This document shows, in pieces, positions 17,964 to 26,415 of a stretch of 64,000 bases of DNA. The stretch lies in assembly GCA_016704465.1 (NCBI GenBank), contig JADJAD010000013.1:186001-250000 (forward strand), read 5' to 3'. The translations under genes were made by a program, and so were the position numbers. The stretch is from Gemmatimonadota bacterium. Its GTDB lineage: Bacteria > Gemmatimonadota > Gemmatimonadetes > Gemmatimonadales > Gemmatimonadaceae. Each line of letters begins with the position of its first letter. The first letter of the stretch is position 1. The notes beneath the pieces are model-generated. The model had not been told where the DNA came from, did no database searches, and was given only the letters and a program-made list of their open reading frames with translations.

Positions 17964-18446
17964 CTAGCTGCTGGCCGACGACAGGCGTCGCGCGATCTGC
18001 TGCCGCACCGGATCGCGCAGCGCCGCGATGATGCGCACAGCCATCGCGTCGAGCAACGTGCGATCCGGCATGCTCGATCCCGGATACGGGAGCGGGATCT
18101 CGAAGCCGTCTCCCGCGCGACGGGGGATCAGGTGCACGTGGTGGTGAAAGACGTTCTGGCCGGCGTTGGAACCGGAGTTGACCACCAGGTTCATGTCATC
18201 GGCCTCGTTGAGGCGACGGACCACCGGCGACAGGCGCAGCGCGACATCGAACAGGTGCATGGCCAGCTCGGGTGGCGTGTCGCTCAGCGACTCGTAATGC
18301 GCACGAGGGACGACGAGCACGTGGCCGAGGTTCACCGGCTGGATATCCATGAAGGCGATCGCGCTGGAATCCTCATAGCAGATCGAGACTTCTCCCGCCC
18401 CATTGATGAGGTCGCAGAAGATGCAGGGGGTGACCGGCTCTGACAT
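17964..18446 (-). CDS. HIT-family nucleotide hydrolase/transferase
   Basis: The 160-residue protein has an N-terminal zinc-type CIFC, the HIT fold (DIQPVNLGHVLVVPRAHYES), and the active-site HHHVHLIPR. There His101, His103 and His105 form the H-x-H-x-H triad, the middle or last being the nucleophile to the alpha-phosphate. Family members hydrolyse AMP-linked or dinucleoside polyphosphates such as Ap4A and adenosine phosphoramidates in the cytoplasm. It is the bacterial HinT/Hit type. It stands alone on the minus strand, divergent from the E1 gene, and a small hairpin follows its stop. Confidence 0.9.
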   Translation of the reverse strand: MSEPVTPCIFCDLINGAGEVSICYEDSSAIAFMDIQPVNLGHVLVVPRAHYESLSDTPPELAMHLFDVALRLSPVVRRLNEADDMNLVVNSGSNAGQNVFHHHVHLIPRRAGDGFEIPLPYPGSSMPDRTLLDAMAVRIIAALRDPVRQQIARRLSSASS

Positions 18447-18776
18447 GCGGACTGACTCCTCGGAGTGAACCCCTCACGTGAGAGCAGAACGGATGCCACA
18501 GTGCTCGTACTGTTGCTGGCGTCTGTGTGCGGGGGGGACTGTGCGACGGCGCCTACCACGCTTGCGCCGTGCGTGGCGAGGCGCGATCGCGACACATCGG
18601 GACGATGTGACACAGATTCGCCCGAGCGCGAGCGCCGACCTCGCCCCGGTCGCAGCGCCCCAGTCTCGGGGCAGTAAACGATCTCACCGGAGTCTTCGGC
18701 AGGCCGTGCTCGTCTGCTGCCGAGTGACCGACTTATCTTTGGAGCTTCGCTGCACCCTCTTTCTCACGCGAGTCCC
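18447..18776. other. divergent intergenic region between the HIT and E1 genes
   Basis: A 330-base region should contain promoters for both neighbours. A short inverted repeat ACTCC/GGAGT lies at about 18456-18467 near the HIT start. No convincing promoter hexamers or RNA gene seen. A 70-codon ORF at 18465-18677 looks spurious. Confidence 0.4.
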
Positions 18777-20885
18777 ATGGCTACGACGACCAGAACGGAG
18801 CGGGTAGACGCCGCCGGCCTTTCGCGCGAACAGCTTCAGCAGGCCTATCGTGTCATGCTCTTGTCGCGGCGCATCGACGACAAGGAGATCCAGCTCAAGC
18901 GACAGAACAAGATCTTCTTCCAGATATCGGGCGCCGGCCACGAGGCGGTCCTCGCCGCGGCCGGGCTGGTCCTGCGCCCGAGCTACGACTGGTTCTATAC
19001 GTACTACCGGGATCGCGCCTTGTGCCTGTCCCTCGGCATGACGCCCGAGGAAATGCTGTACGAGGCCGTGGGGGCAGCGATCGACCCGAACTCGGGTGGC
19101 CGGCAGATGCCGTCCCACTTCGGGCATAAGGCGCTCAACATTGTCAGCGCCTCGTCACCGACCGGCACGCAGTTCCTGCAGGCGGTCGGATGCGCCGAGG
19201 GCATCCAGCGCGCGGCGGCCCTCGGCATGACCGAGGGGTTCCGCGACGACGAGATCGTGTACGTCTCGTCGGGCGACGGCACGACGAGCGAGGGCGAGTT
19301 CTGGGAGAGCCTGAACACGGCCAGCAACCTCCAGGTCCCGGTGCTGTACGTCATCCAGGACAACCAGTATGCCATCTCGGTTCCCGTCGAGGTCAACACG
19401 GCGGGTGGCTCGATTTCAAAGCTGGTGGCGTCGTTCCCCGGCCTGTTCATCCAGGAGGTGGATGGGTGCGACTTCATCGCCAGCTACAAGGTGATGCAGC
19501 GCGCGGTGCAGCACGTGCGCGAACGCAAGGGCCCCGCCTTCGTGCACGCGCACGTCATCAGGCCGTATTCGCATTCGCTCTCCGACGACGAGGTGCTCTA
19601 TCGTCCGACCGAGGAGCGGGACGCTGATGCGCTGCGCGACCCGCTGACGACCTTTCCGGCGTGGCTGCTGACGCACGGATACGCAACTGAGCGGGAGTTG
19701 GATGACATTCGCCAGTCGGTCGATGCCCAGGTCCTCGCCGCGACCGACGACGCGCTCGGCCAGCCGCAGCCCGATGCGAGCACGGTGCACTTCGCGGTGT
19801 ACTCGCCCGACGTCGACCCGACGAGCGAGTCGTTCGACACGGAGGACGATCCGCAGTTCTCGGGGAACCCGACGACGATGGTCGACCTGCTCAACGCCTG
19901 CATGCGCGACGAGATGCGCCGCGACCCGCGCATCGTCGTCTTCGGCGAGGACGTGGCCGACGTCTCGCGTGAAGCGAACGTGGGCAAGGTCAAGGGGAAG
20001 GGCGGCGTCTTCAAGGCGACGCACGGGCTGCAGGCGGAATTCGGGTCGACGCGCGTCTTCAACACGCCGCTCGCCGAGGCCAACATTGTCGGCCGGGCGA
20101 TCGGCATGGCCGCACGTGGATTCAAGCCGGTGGTCGAGATCCAGTTCTTCGACTACATCTGGCCGGCCTTCATGCAGATTCGCGACGAACTGGCGACCAT
20201 GCGCTGGCGCTCCAACAATGCCTTCGCCTCGCCGGTGGTGATACGAACGACCTACGGCGGCTACATTCGCGGCGCGCTCTACCACTCGCAGACCGGGGCG
20301 TCGCTCTTTACGCACAACCCGGGATTGCGGGTCGTCTGTCCGGCTACGGCCCTCGATGCCAGCGGCCTCCTGCGCACGGCGATCCGCTGCGATGATCCGG
20401 TGATCTTCCTCGAGCACAAGCACCTGTATCGGCAGACGTACAACAAGGCCGCGAACCCGGGACCGAACTTCATGATCCCGTTCGGCAAGGCGAAGGTCGT
20501 GCGCGAGGGGCGTGACCTGACGGTGGTCACGTATGGCGCCACCGTGCAGCGCGCCCTCGCGGCCGCCAACCAGATCGCCGACGAGGGGATCTCGGTCGAG
20601 GTGATCGACCTTCGCAGCCTGTCGCCGTGGGACCAGGAGATGGTGTACGCCTCGGTGAAGAAGACCAGCCGGGTCGTCGTGGCCTACGAGGACTCGATTT
20701 CGTGGGGGTATGGGGCCGAGATCGTGGCGCGCATTGCGGACGATTGTTTCGCCTGGCTGGATGCTCCGGTCAAGCGAGTGGCCAGCACCGACACCTTCGT
20801 CGGCTACGCCCCGCAGCTTGAAGACGCGATCCTGCCGCAAATCGACGACTTCGCGCGGGCCTATCGCGAGCTGTCGCGCTACTAG
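18777..20885 (+). CDS. 2-oxoacid dehydrogenase E1, alpha and beta subunits fused
   Basis: The 702-residue thiamine-diphosphate enzyme is the first component of a pyruvate or branched-chain 2-oxoacid dehydrogenase complex. Residues 1-340 are the alpha part (HEAVLAAAGLVLRPSYDWFY; TPP-binding GDGTTSEGEFWESLNTASNL at about 165, ending near DNQYAIS). Residues 360-702 are the beta part (MVDLLNACMRDEMRRDP; FGEDVADVSREANVGKVKGK; PVVEIQFFDYIWPAFMQI; YEDSISWGYGAEIVARI). The single-chain arrangement is known in Bacteroidetes and related phyla. It resembles branched-chain (2-oxoisovalerate) E1 more than PDH E1, but I would not fix the substrate. No E2 or E3 gene is adjacent. A terminator-like hairpin follows. 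Confidence 0.92.
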   Translation: MATTTRTERVDAAGLSREQLQQAYRVMLLSRRIDDKEIQLKRQNKIFFQISGAGHEAVLAAAGLVLRPSYDWFYTYYRDRALCLSLGMTPEEMLYEAVGAAIDPNSGGRQMPSHFGHKALNIVSASSPTGTQFLQAVGCAEGIQRAAALGMTEGFRDDEIVYVSSGDGTTSEGEFWESLNTASNLQVPVLYVIQDNQYAISVPVEVNTAGGSISKLVASFPGLFIQEVDGCDFIASYKVMQRAVQHVRERKGPAFVHAHVIRPYSHSLSDDEVLYRPTEERDADALRDPLTTFPAWLLTHGYATERELDDIRQSVDAQVLAATDDALGQPQPDASTVHFAVYSPDVDPTSESFDTEDDPQFSGNPTTMVDLLNACMRDEMRRDPRIVVFGEDVADVSREANVGKVKGKGGVFKATHGLQAEFGSTRVFNTPLAEANIVGRAIGMAARGFKPVVEIQFFDYIWPAFMQIRDELATMRWRSNNAFASPVVIRTTYGGYIRGALYHSQTGASLFTHNPGLRVVCPATALDASGLLRTAIRCDDPVIFLEHKHLYRQTYNKAANPGPNFMIPFGKAKVVREGRDLTVVTYGATVQRALAAANQIADEGISVEVIDLRSLSPWDQEMVYASVKKTSRVVVAYEDSISWGYGAEIVARIADDCFAWLDAPVKRVASTDTFVGYAPQLEDAILPQIDDFARAYRELSRY

Positions 20886-20922
20886 GCGTCGCGCGCGGGC
20901 ATCAATTCCAGCCCTGGAGCAC

Positions 20923-20956
20923 ACGGGTCGGGCGGCGAACAGGCCGCTCGACCCGT
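20923..20956 (+). terminator. terminator-like hairpin after the E1 gene
   Basis: ACGGGTCG (20923-20930) pairs with CGACCCGT (20949-20956), with a further inner GCGG/CCGC pairing, and is followed by TTTC. It lies 38 bases after the E1 stop. Confidence 0.5.
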
Positions 20957-21109
20957 TTCAGTTCGGGCGCCCACGGTGCCGAGACTTCCCAGCGACCGGT
21001 GAACTCCAAGCCATCTCACAGCGAGTCGGCGGCGGCTGGTCGGCGCACGGCGCCGGCGCACCGACGACCCATCGTGAGATGGCCTCTCGTGTCTTTCGGG
21101 GGATCTAGC

Positions 21110-22495
21110 ATGTCGGCCGTTGAAACGATGGGACGCGCGCGCGGACACGCGGGCCTTGTCCTGGTGCTCGGCGCAGTGGTCGGGTGCGCGGGGGACAGCG
21201 GGAATGCCACCGCGCCGACCGACCCGGCGAGCCGGGTCGCATCGGTGGCGGTCGGCGCGGTTTCCGAGCTGGTGTTCGCGGGCGACACGATTCAGCTCGT
21301 GGCCGTGGCGCGGGACGATGCGGGCCGCGTGCTCGAGCGAGTGACGGTCGGCTGGAGTTCCTCGGCGGACTCGATCGCCACGATCGATGCGAGCGGTCGG
21401 CTGGTCGGCGTGGGACATGGCACGGTCACCGTGACGGCCAGCGCGGGACGCGCGACGGCCGCTGCCCTGCTGCCCGTACACCTGACCGCGGAAGACCGCC
21501 GATTCGCCTACGCCTGGGTTCACGATCCCACCACGAGCACGCGCTATCGCCCGGCCGCCACGCACCAGCAGAACGGAACGGGCGGGGAGATCGCCATCGC
21601 CCGCCGCAGCGTAGGTGAGTACGTCGTCACGTTCGAGCGCATGGCCAAGGTCGAGAGCAGTTTCCGGGAGACGGTGCTCGTGACGGCGGGCGGCACCCGT
21701 GGTGAGCGCTGCCACCTGAACGGCTGGTCCGACGCGGAGAACGGCCGCGACCTCGACGTATCGGTCTCCTGCTACTCCTTTACCGGATCACGAGTCGACG
21801 CGCGCTTCTCGGTCCTCGTGGTGGGGTCGCGGTCGTTGCCCTCGCGGATGGGTTTTACCGTCACGGGCGACGCGGCGACGTCCTTCGCCTCGCAGTCGCA
21901 CCACACCTTCTCGTCGTTCTCGGTAGGCATCGGGGTGTCGCGTTCCACGGCCGGGAGCTACCTGGTCCAGCTGGCCGGGACGGCCGGGTCCTCGCCGCAG
22001 AACTACTTCGTCTCGACCGTCGGTGGCGCCGATGACCTGTGCAAGGTCTCGTCGTGGAACCGAGACGTGTGGGCGACCGTGGTCTGCTACGGGCCGAGCG
22101 GGGCGCTGGCGGATGCCCGCTTTTCGTTGCTCACACTGGAAAGCGGGCGGCCCGGGCGCCGCTTCGGCTTCGCCTGGTCGAACGACCCGTCCACACCGAT
22201 CGGCGACAGTTACACGCCGAGCCTCGCGTACCAGCGCACCTCCAGCGGGCTCCCGGTCCGCATCGGCCATGCGGCGACGGGGGTGTACGTGGCGTCGTTT
22301 CCGGGGATGGCGAGAGTCGGAACGCGCGCGGAAACCGTGCAGGTGTCGTCGTACGGCGGCGGCTTGTATTCCTGCCAGGTCGAGGGATGGGCCAATAGCG
22401 CCGACGGGAGCGCCCTCGAGGCAACCGTGAGGTGCTGGAATCGCAGCAACGGATCCCCTGCTGACTCGTACTTCACAATCCTCGTACTGGAATAG
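21110..22495 (+). CDS. lipoprotein with one BIG2 domain and three tandem 100-residue repeats
   Basis: The 461-residue surface protein carries a lipoprotein signal (LVLVLGAVVGC) from ATG 21110; ATG 21128 is also possible. Residues 35-120 are a BIG2 Ig-like domain (ATIDASGRLVGVGHGTVTVT). Three homologous repeats of about 100 residues follow, beginning FAYAWVHDPTT, MGFTVTGDAAT and FGFAWSNDPST. Each has an F/Y-x-x-G-M/T-A or L-A-G-T strand, a conserved Cys followed about 18 residues later by another Cys, and a closing strand of the type ADARFSLL or ADSYFTIL. The paired cysteines suggest one disulphide per repeat outside the cytoplasm. I do not know a named function; adhesion or carbohydrate binding would be a guess. 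It stands alone, reading away from a terminator. Confidence 0.8.
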   Translation: MSAVETMGRARGHAGLVLVLGAVVGCAGDSGNATAPTDPASRVASVAVGAVSELVFAGDTIQLVAVARDDAGRVLERVTVGWSSSADSIATIDASGRLVGVGHGTVTVTASAGRATAAALLPVHLTAEDRRFAYAWVHDPTTSTRYRPAATHQQNGTGGEIAIARRSVGEYVVTFERMAKVESSFRETVLVTAGGTRGERCHLNGWSDAENGRDLDVSVSCYSFTGSRVDARFSVLVVGSRSLPSRMGFTVTGDAATSFASQSHHTFSSFSVGIGVSRSTAGSYLVQLAGTAGSSPQNYFVSTVGGADDLCKVSSWNRDVWATVVCYGPSGALADARFSLLTLESGRPGRRFGFAWSNDPSTPIGDSYTPSLAYQRTSSGLPVRIGHAATGVYVASFPGMARVGTRAETVQVSSYGGGLYSCQVEGWANSADGSALEATVRCWNRSNGSPADSYFTILVLE

Positions 22496-22681
22496 TCCCA
22501 GGTCACTCGCCGGTTGTGATCTTGGCGGCCCACGAGTTGCACAAGGTCAAGCATGCGGCGATTCGGGGTTCCCCGAGTGTACAGCCGCATGGCGGATTGG
22601 TTCTTTCTAAGTCACGACACGGGAAGCGCTTTCTCCCCGGCGGCAGGAACCAGCAAGCCAGCGTCTTATCTGGAGCGTCCG

Positions 22682-22852
22682 ATGCAGATCTCCCACAGCG
22701 AAGTGCGGCGTCACCCCATCTGGCAGCGCGAAGTGCACCACGAGCGGCAGATCGCCGGACCCAGCGGAGCGATTTCGCCCCGCGGTCGGATGATCCTCGC
22801 CGTCGTCGTCGGCATCTTCGCCTTCGCCTCGATCCTTGTGAGCGCCGCGTAG
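22682..22852 (+). CDS. small single-pass membrane protein, 56 residues
   Basis: From ATG 22682 the product has a charged N-terminal half (residues 1-37, containing RRHPIWQREVHHERQIAG) and one C-terminal hydrophobic helix (MILAVVVGIFAFASILVSAA). That makes it a tail-anchored or single-pass inner-membrane protein. Earlier in-frame ATGs (22553) add a stretch without protein-like character. The family is unknown. Two hairpins follow, which supports a real transcription unit. Confidence 0.55.
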   Translation: MQISHSEVRRHPIWQREVHHERQIAGPSGAISPRGRMILAVVVGIFAFASILVSAA

Positions 22853-22877
22853 GGACGCCAGACAGGGAAACCGGGCC

Positions 22878-22903
22878 GGGACATCGGGCACTGGCGATGT
22901 CCC
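22878..22903. terminator. hairpin after the small membrane protein gene
   Basis: A perfect nine-base-pair stem (GGGACATCG with CGATGTCCC) has an eight-base loop, followed by CCCCC. It lies between two convergent genes and may serve both. Confidence 0.5.
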
Positions 22904-22910
22904 CCCTGAA

Positions 22911-22946
22911 CGAACGCCGCCAATCCACGGGGAGAGGCGGCGTTCG
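22911..22946. terminator. second hairpin before the mpl stop
   Basis: A perfect 11-base-pair stem (CGAACGCCGCC with GGCGGCGTTCG) has a 14-base loop. It is convergently placed, about 40 bases beyond the mpl stop on the minus strand. Confidence 0.5.
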
Positions 22947-22985
22947 CATTGCCGGATGCGCCATCTCGACCGGGCGCGCGCTTTC

Positions 22986-24479
22986 CTACCCCTCGACGCG
23001 CGAGTCGAGCGCCGAGAGCAGCGACGGGATGAATCCCCCGAACGCCCCATTGCTCATCACTAGGATCACGTCGTTGCGCCGGGCCTGATCGGCCAATTCC
23101 TCGACCATGTCCCCGACGTCGGCGCGACCGCTCGCGGGAATCCCCCTCGCCTCGATCGCCTGCACGATGGCCGGCACATCGAGCTGCTGCTCGACGGGGA
23201 CCTTGTCGTGCGGCTCGGGGAGTCGGATGCTGACGCGGTGTGCCTGGTCGAAGGCGGCGGCGTACTCGGCCTGGTGGATGTTGCGGCGCGATGTGTTGGA
23301 GCGCGGCTCGAAGACCGCCCAGAGCCGCCGAGTCGGGTAACGCTGCCGCAGCGCGAGGATCGTCTCGCGCACCGCCGTGGGATGGTGGGCAAAGTCATCG
23401 ATGACGAGGACGCCGCCGATCTCTCCGCGTGGTTCCTGCCGCCGTTTCACGCCGCGAAAGCTGGCGAACCCCGACGCGATCTCGGCCGGCGTGAGTCCCA
23501 GCGACCGTGCGGCGGCGTACACGCCGATCGCATTCTCCAGGTTGTGGAATCCGGACATTGGCAGGGCGACCTCGGTCGACTCGCCCTGCGGCGCCGAGAT
23601 CGTGAATCGTGCGCCCTGCTCGGTGAAGTGCACGGCGTGTCCGCGGTAGTCGGCGTCACGATCCCACGCGTATGTCACGACCGCGGCGCGGCTGTTCGCC
23701 CGGGCGATCGCCACGGCGCGCGGGTACGAGGCTGCCACGCCCAGCCATCCGGGGTCGGGGAGCGACGTGGCGAAGCGTTCGTACTCCGACTCGTAGTGCG
23801 CCAGGTCGCGATAGATGTCGGCATGATCGAACTCGACCGACGTGAGGATCAGCGTCCGGGGAGCGTAGTGCAGGAACTTGGGGCCCTTGTCCCAGTACGC
23901 GGTGTCGTATTCATCGCCCTCGACCACCACGTGTGGTCCGTGGCCCAACCGGAAGTTGCCGCCGTAGTTGAGCGTGACACCGCCGACGAGGAAGGTCGGG
24001 TCGCGCCCCGCATCGGCCAGCACGTGCCCCATGAGCGCCGAGGTAGTCGTCTTGCCGTGCGTACCGGCGACGACCACGCTGTGGCGGTCAGCCGCAACGA
24101 GGGCACCGAACGCCGCGGGAAACGACATCTGCGGCAGGCGCCGCTCCCGCACGGCCGCGGCCTCGACGTTCGTGCGTCGAATGACGTTCCCGATGATGAC
24201 AAGGTCGGGCCGTGCGCGGTCGACGTTCGCGGACGCATACGGGGTGTAGACCTCTATTCCCCACTCCCGCAGCATGTCGCTCATGGGCGGATAGACATTC
24301 TCGTCGCTCCCGCTCACGACGTATCCCGCCGCCTTGAGCATGCCGGCGAAGGCACCCATGCCCGTGCCGGCCACGCCCACGAGATGCACGCGTTGCACCG
24401 CGCCGGGCGCGAGGTCGGTGACGATGACGCCCGGATCGTTGTCGTCGGACGTGGGCTGCGCGGTCGAAGGCAGGGTCAT
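22986..24479 (-). CDS. mpl: UDP-N-acetylmuramate:L-Ala-gamma-D-Glu-meso-DAP ligase (Mpl)
   Basis: The 497-residue Mur-ligase family enzyme joins recycled murein tripeptide to UDP-MurNAc. The nucleotide fold GVAGTGMGAFAGML at the N-terminus binds UDP. The ATP loop is GTHGKTTTSALMGHVL (about residue 140), and DDFAHHPTAVRETILALRQR and VFEPRSNTSRRNIHQAEYA follow. The closing string ILVMSNGAFGGF is characteristic of Mpl rather than MurC. Its start overlaps the stop of the SpmA-SpmB gene as ATGA. Upstream in the same coupled operon are the MpaA amidase and an M15 carboxypeptidase, so the gene order traces the path from murein fragment to reuse. Confidence 0.93.
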   Translation of the reverse strand: MTLPSTAQPTSDDNDPGVIVTDLAPGAVQRVHLVGVAGTGMGAFAGMLKAAGYVVSGSDENVYPPMSDMLREWGIEVYTPYASANVDRARPDLVIIGNVIRRTNVEAAAVRERRLPQMSFPAAFGALVAADRHSVVVAGTHGKTTTSALMGHVLADAGRDPTFLVGGVTLNYGGNFRLGHGPHVVVEGDEYDTAYWDKGPKFLHYAPRTLILTSVEFDHADIYRDLAHYESEYERFATSLPDPGWLGVAASYPRAVAIARANSRAAVVTYAWDRDADYRGHAVHFTEQGARFTISAPQGESTEVALPMSGFHNLENAIGVYAAARSLGLTPAEIASGFASFRGVKRRQEPRGEIGGVLVIDDFAHHPTAVRETILALRQRYPTRRLWAVFEPRSNTSRRNIHQAEYAAAFDQAHRVSIRLPEPHDKVPVEQQLDVPAIVQAIEARGIPASGRADVGDMVEELADQARRNDVILVMSNGAFGGFIPSLLSALDSRVEG

Positions 24480-25708
24480 CCCCAGAAGATGTAGGCGACG
24501 AAGATCGCGGCGATGACGCCCACCAGGTCGGCGAAGAGGCCGCAGGCGACAGCGTAGCGCGTCTTGCGTACGCCGACCGACCCGAAGTAGAGCGCAAGAA
24601 TGTAGAAGGTGGTATCGGTCGCCCCCTGGAACGTGGAGGCCAGCCGACCGACGAACGAGTCCGCCCCGTACGTCGTCATGGCGTCGACCATCATGCCGCG
24701 CGCGCCACTGCCGCTGAGCGGCTTCATGAGCGCGGTCGGGAGCGCGGGAATGATGTCCGTGCGCAAGCCGAGCGCCGAGAACATGCGGCCGAGTCCATCG
24801 ACCAGGAGGTCGAGCGTTCCCGAGGCGCGAAAGACGCCGATCGCGACGAGGATTGCGACCAGGTACGGGATGATGCGAATGGCGACCTGGAAGCCTTCCT
24901 TGCCGCCCTCGATGAAGGCCTCGTACGCGTTGACCTTGTGGAACAGCGCCATGAGCAGGAAGCTGGCGATGACGCCGTACAGGATCACGTTGGCCACGAC
25001 GTTGGAGATCGCCTGCACCTGATCCTGCGGCAGCCCCGTGAAGTACCAGACGGCGGCGGCCACGAGCCCGGTGACGCCCACCAGGTAGGCCAGCAGGACG
25101 GGATCGAGCAGGTTGATGCGCTGGATCACGCCGACGAGGACCAGCGACACTAACGAGGCGAAGTATGTTGTGATCAGGATCGGGAGGAAGACGTCGGACG
25201 GGTTGGCGGCACCCAGCTGCGCCCGATAGACCATGATGCTGATCGGGATGACGGTCAGTCCCGACGTGTTGAGCACCAGGAACATGATCTGCGCATTGGT
25301 CGCGGTTTCCTTGTCGGGATTGAGCGACTGCAGCTCCTGCATGGCCTTGAGCCCGAGCGGTGTGGCCGCGTTGTCGAGTCCCAGCATGTTGGCCGCGAAG
25401 TTCATGATCAGCGACCCGATCGCGGGGTGCTCGGCCGGGACTTCGGGAAAAAGGCGTCGGAAGAACGGACGCACGACATACGCCATCGCCCCAATCGCCC
25501 CACCCTTCTCCCCGACCTTCATCAGGCCGAGCCAGAGCGTGAGGACACCCGTGAGTCCGATCGAGATCTCGAATCCGGTCTTGGCGGAATCGAAGGTCGC
25601 GGTGACCATGGCGGTGAAGACGGCCGTGTCACCGAAGAGCAGGAGCTTCACCAACCCGACGCCCAGGGCGATGAGGAAGAAGCCGACCCAGATGTAGTTG
25701 AGCGTCAT
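24476..25708 (-). CDS. SpmA-SpmB fusion, nucleoside-recognition/Gate-domain membrane protein
   Basis: The 410-residue polytopic membrane protein joins SpmA-like (about 1-195, NYIWVGFFLIALGVGLVKLL; NFAANMLGLDNAATPLGLKA) and SpmB-like (about 215-410, MKPLSGSGARGMMVDAMTTY; TFQGATDTTFYILALYFGSV) halves. In Bacillus the separate proteins affect spore core dehydration; in Gram-negative bacteria the role is not established. ATG 25708 overlaps the mpaA stop (ATGA), and its own stop overlaps mpl. An earlier in-frame start at 26392 would only read the antisense-like frame through mpaA. Its place between a murein amidase and a murein-tripeptide ligase suggests transport of murein-derived compounds. That is inference only. 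Confidence 0.9.
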   Translation of the reverse strand: MTLNYIWVGFFLIALGVGLVKLLLFGDTAVFTAMVTATFDSAKTGFEISIGLTGVLTLWLGLMKVGEKGGAIGAMAYVVRPFFRRLFPEVPAEHPAIGSLIMNFAANMLGLDNAATPLGLKAMQELQSLNPDKETATNAQIMFLVLNTSGLTVIPISIMVYRAQLGAANPSDVFLPILITTYFASLVSLVLVGVIQRINLLDPVLLAYLVGVTGLVAAAVWYFTGLPQDQVQAISNVVANVILYGVIASFLLMALFHKVNAYEAFIEGGKEGFQVAIRIIPYLVAILVAIGVFRASGTLDLLVDGLGRMFSALGLRTDIIPALPTALMKPLSGSGARGMMVDAMTTYGADSFVGRLASTFQGATDTTFYILALYFGSVGVRKTRYAVACGLFADLVGVIAAIFVAYIFWG

Positions 25709-26415
25709 GGCCGGTCTCCCGGCGCCCGACGGATAAGCAGTTCCACGAGCACCGGGACATGGTCGCGCATGAGCACCTCGGTGGCGGCGAGCGGAAACTC
25801 GTACGTGACGACCTGGACGTCGTGTTCCTGTCCCCACGATCCGAACGAGCCGGGGGTCGGATAGCCTACGTCGCGCACCAGCGGCATGCCGGTGCGATCG
25901 GCCAGCCACCGTCCCAACGCGCTGTCGTTGGCGTCGTCGATGCAGGCGAGGGGGGCATGCAGGGCGACGACCGCGCGCGGCCGCAGGCGATCGATCAGCC
26001 CGATCAGGGCCTGTGTTTCCGGCTCCGAGCCGGCGTGCGCCCCTGTCCCGAGCACGACATCGCTGGGATCCTCGATGGTGGACCGGCAGGTGACCGGGGC
26101 GGCCTGCCAGTTGCTCGACGGGAAGTTGCGGTTCAGGTCCACGCCGCGCGCATTGCCGCGCGTGCCGCGAATGAGGCCATCGGGGTTGGCCGCCAGGACC
26201 ACCGCGGCGTTCGCCATCGGTTCGACGAACTGCCGCAGCGCACGCGAGAGCGCGTACGTGGTCTCGGGTTCCTCCCCGTGGATGCCGGCAAAGACAAGCA
26301 GGTCGCAGGCGCCCTGCGGCAGCCAGACCTCGAGCGGCAGGCCGAGGACCGATCGTCCGTAGGTGTCGGGGGAGTGGGGGATCGTTCCCCACTGCGCACG
26401 GGGCCGGAGCGTCAT
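25705..26415 (-). CDS. mpaA: MpaA-like M14 murein peptide amidase
   Basis: The 236-residue zinc carboxypeptidase-type enzyme carries ligands His46 and Glu49 (AGIHGEEPET) and His153 (ALHAPLACIDD), with the general base Glu206 (VTYEFPLA). Substrate-binding loops NPDGLIRGTRGNARGVDLNR are typical of MpaA. It has no signal peptide, so it acts in the cytoplasm. MpaA cleaves the gamma-D-Glu-DAP bond in recycled tripeptide, releasing DAP. It starts in an ATGA overlap with the M15 gene and ends in one with the SpmA-SpmB gene. It draws on the same tripeptide pool as Mpl downstream, so the operon provides both reuse and breakdown. Confidence 0.88.
   Translation of the reverse strand: MTLRPRAQWGTIPHSPDTYGRSVLGLPLEVWLPQGACDLLVFAGIHGEEPETTYALSRALRQFVEPMANAAVVLAANPDGLIRGTRGNARGVDLNRNFPSSNWQAAPVTCRSTIEDPSDVVLGTGAHAGSEPETQALIGLIDRLRPRAVVALHAPLACIDDANDSALGRWLADRTGMPLVRDVGYPTPGSFGSWGQEHDVQVVTYEFPLAATEVLMRDHVPVLVELLIRRAPGDRP

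Noticed and set aside
18465..18677. Small lipoprotein-like ORF in the HIT-E1 gap
   Set aside because: The hydrophobic stretch and Cys look accidental, the rest is Arg/Pro-rich, and there is no ribosome-binding site.
19416..20924. 502-codon minus-strand ORF opposite the E1 gene
   Set aside because: Mirror of third-position G/C bias; no recognisable domain and fully antisense to a conserved enzyme.
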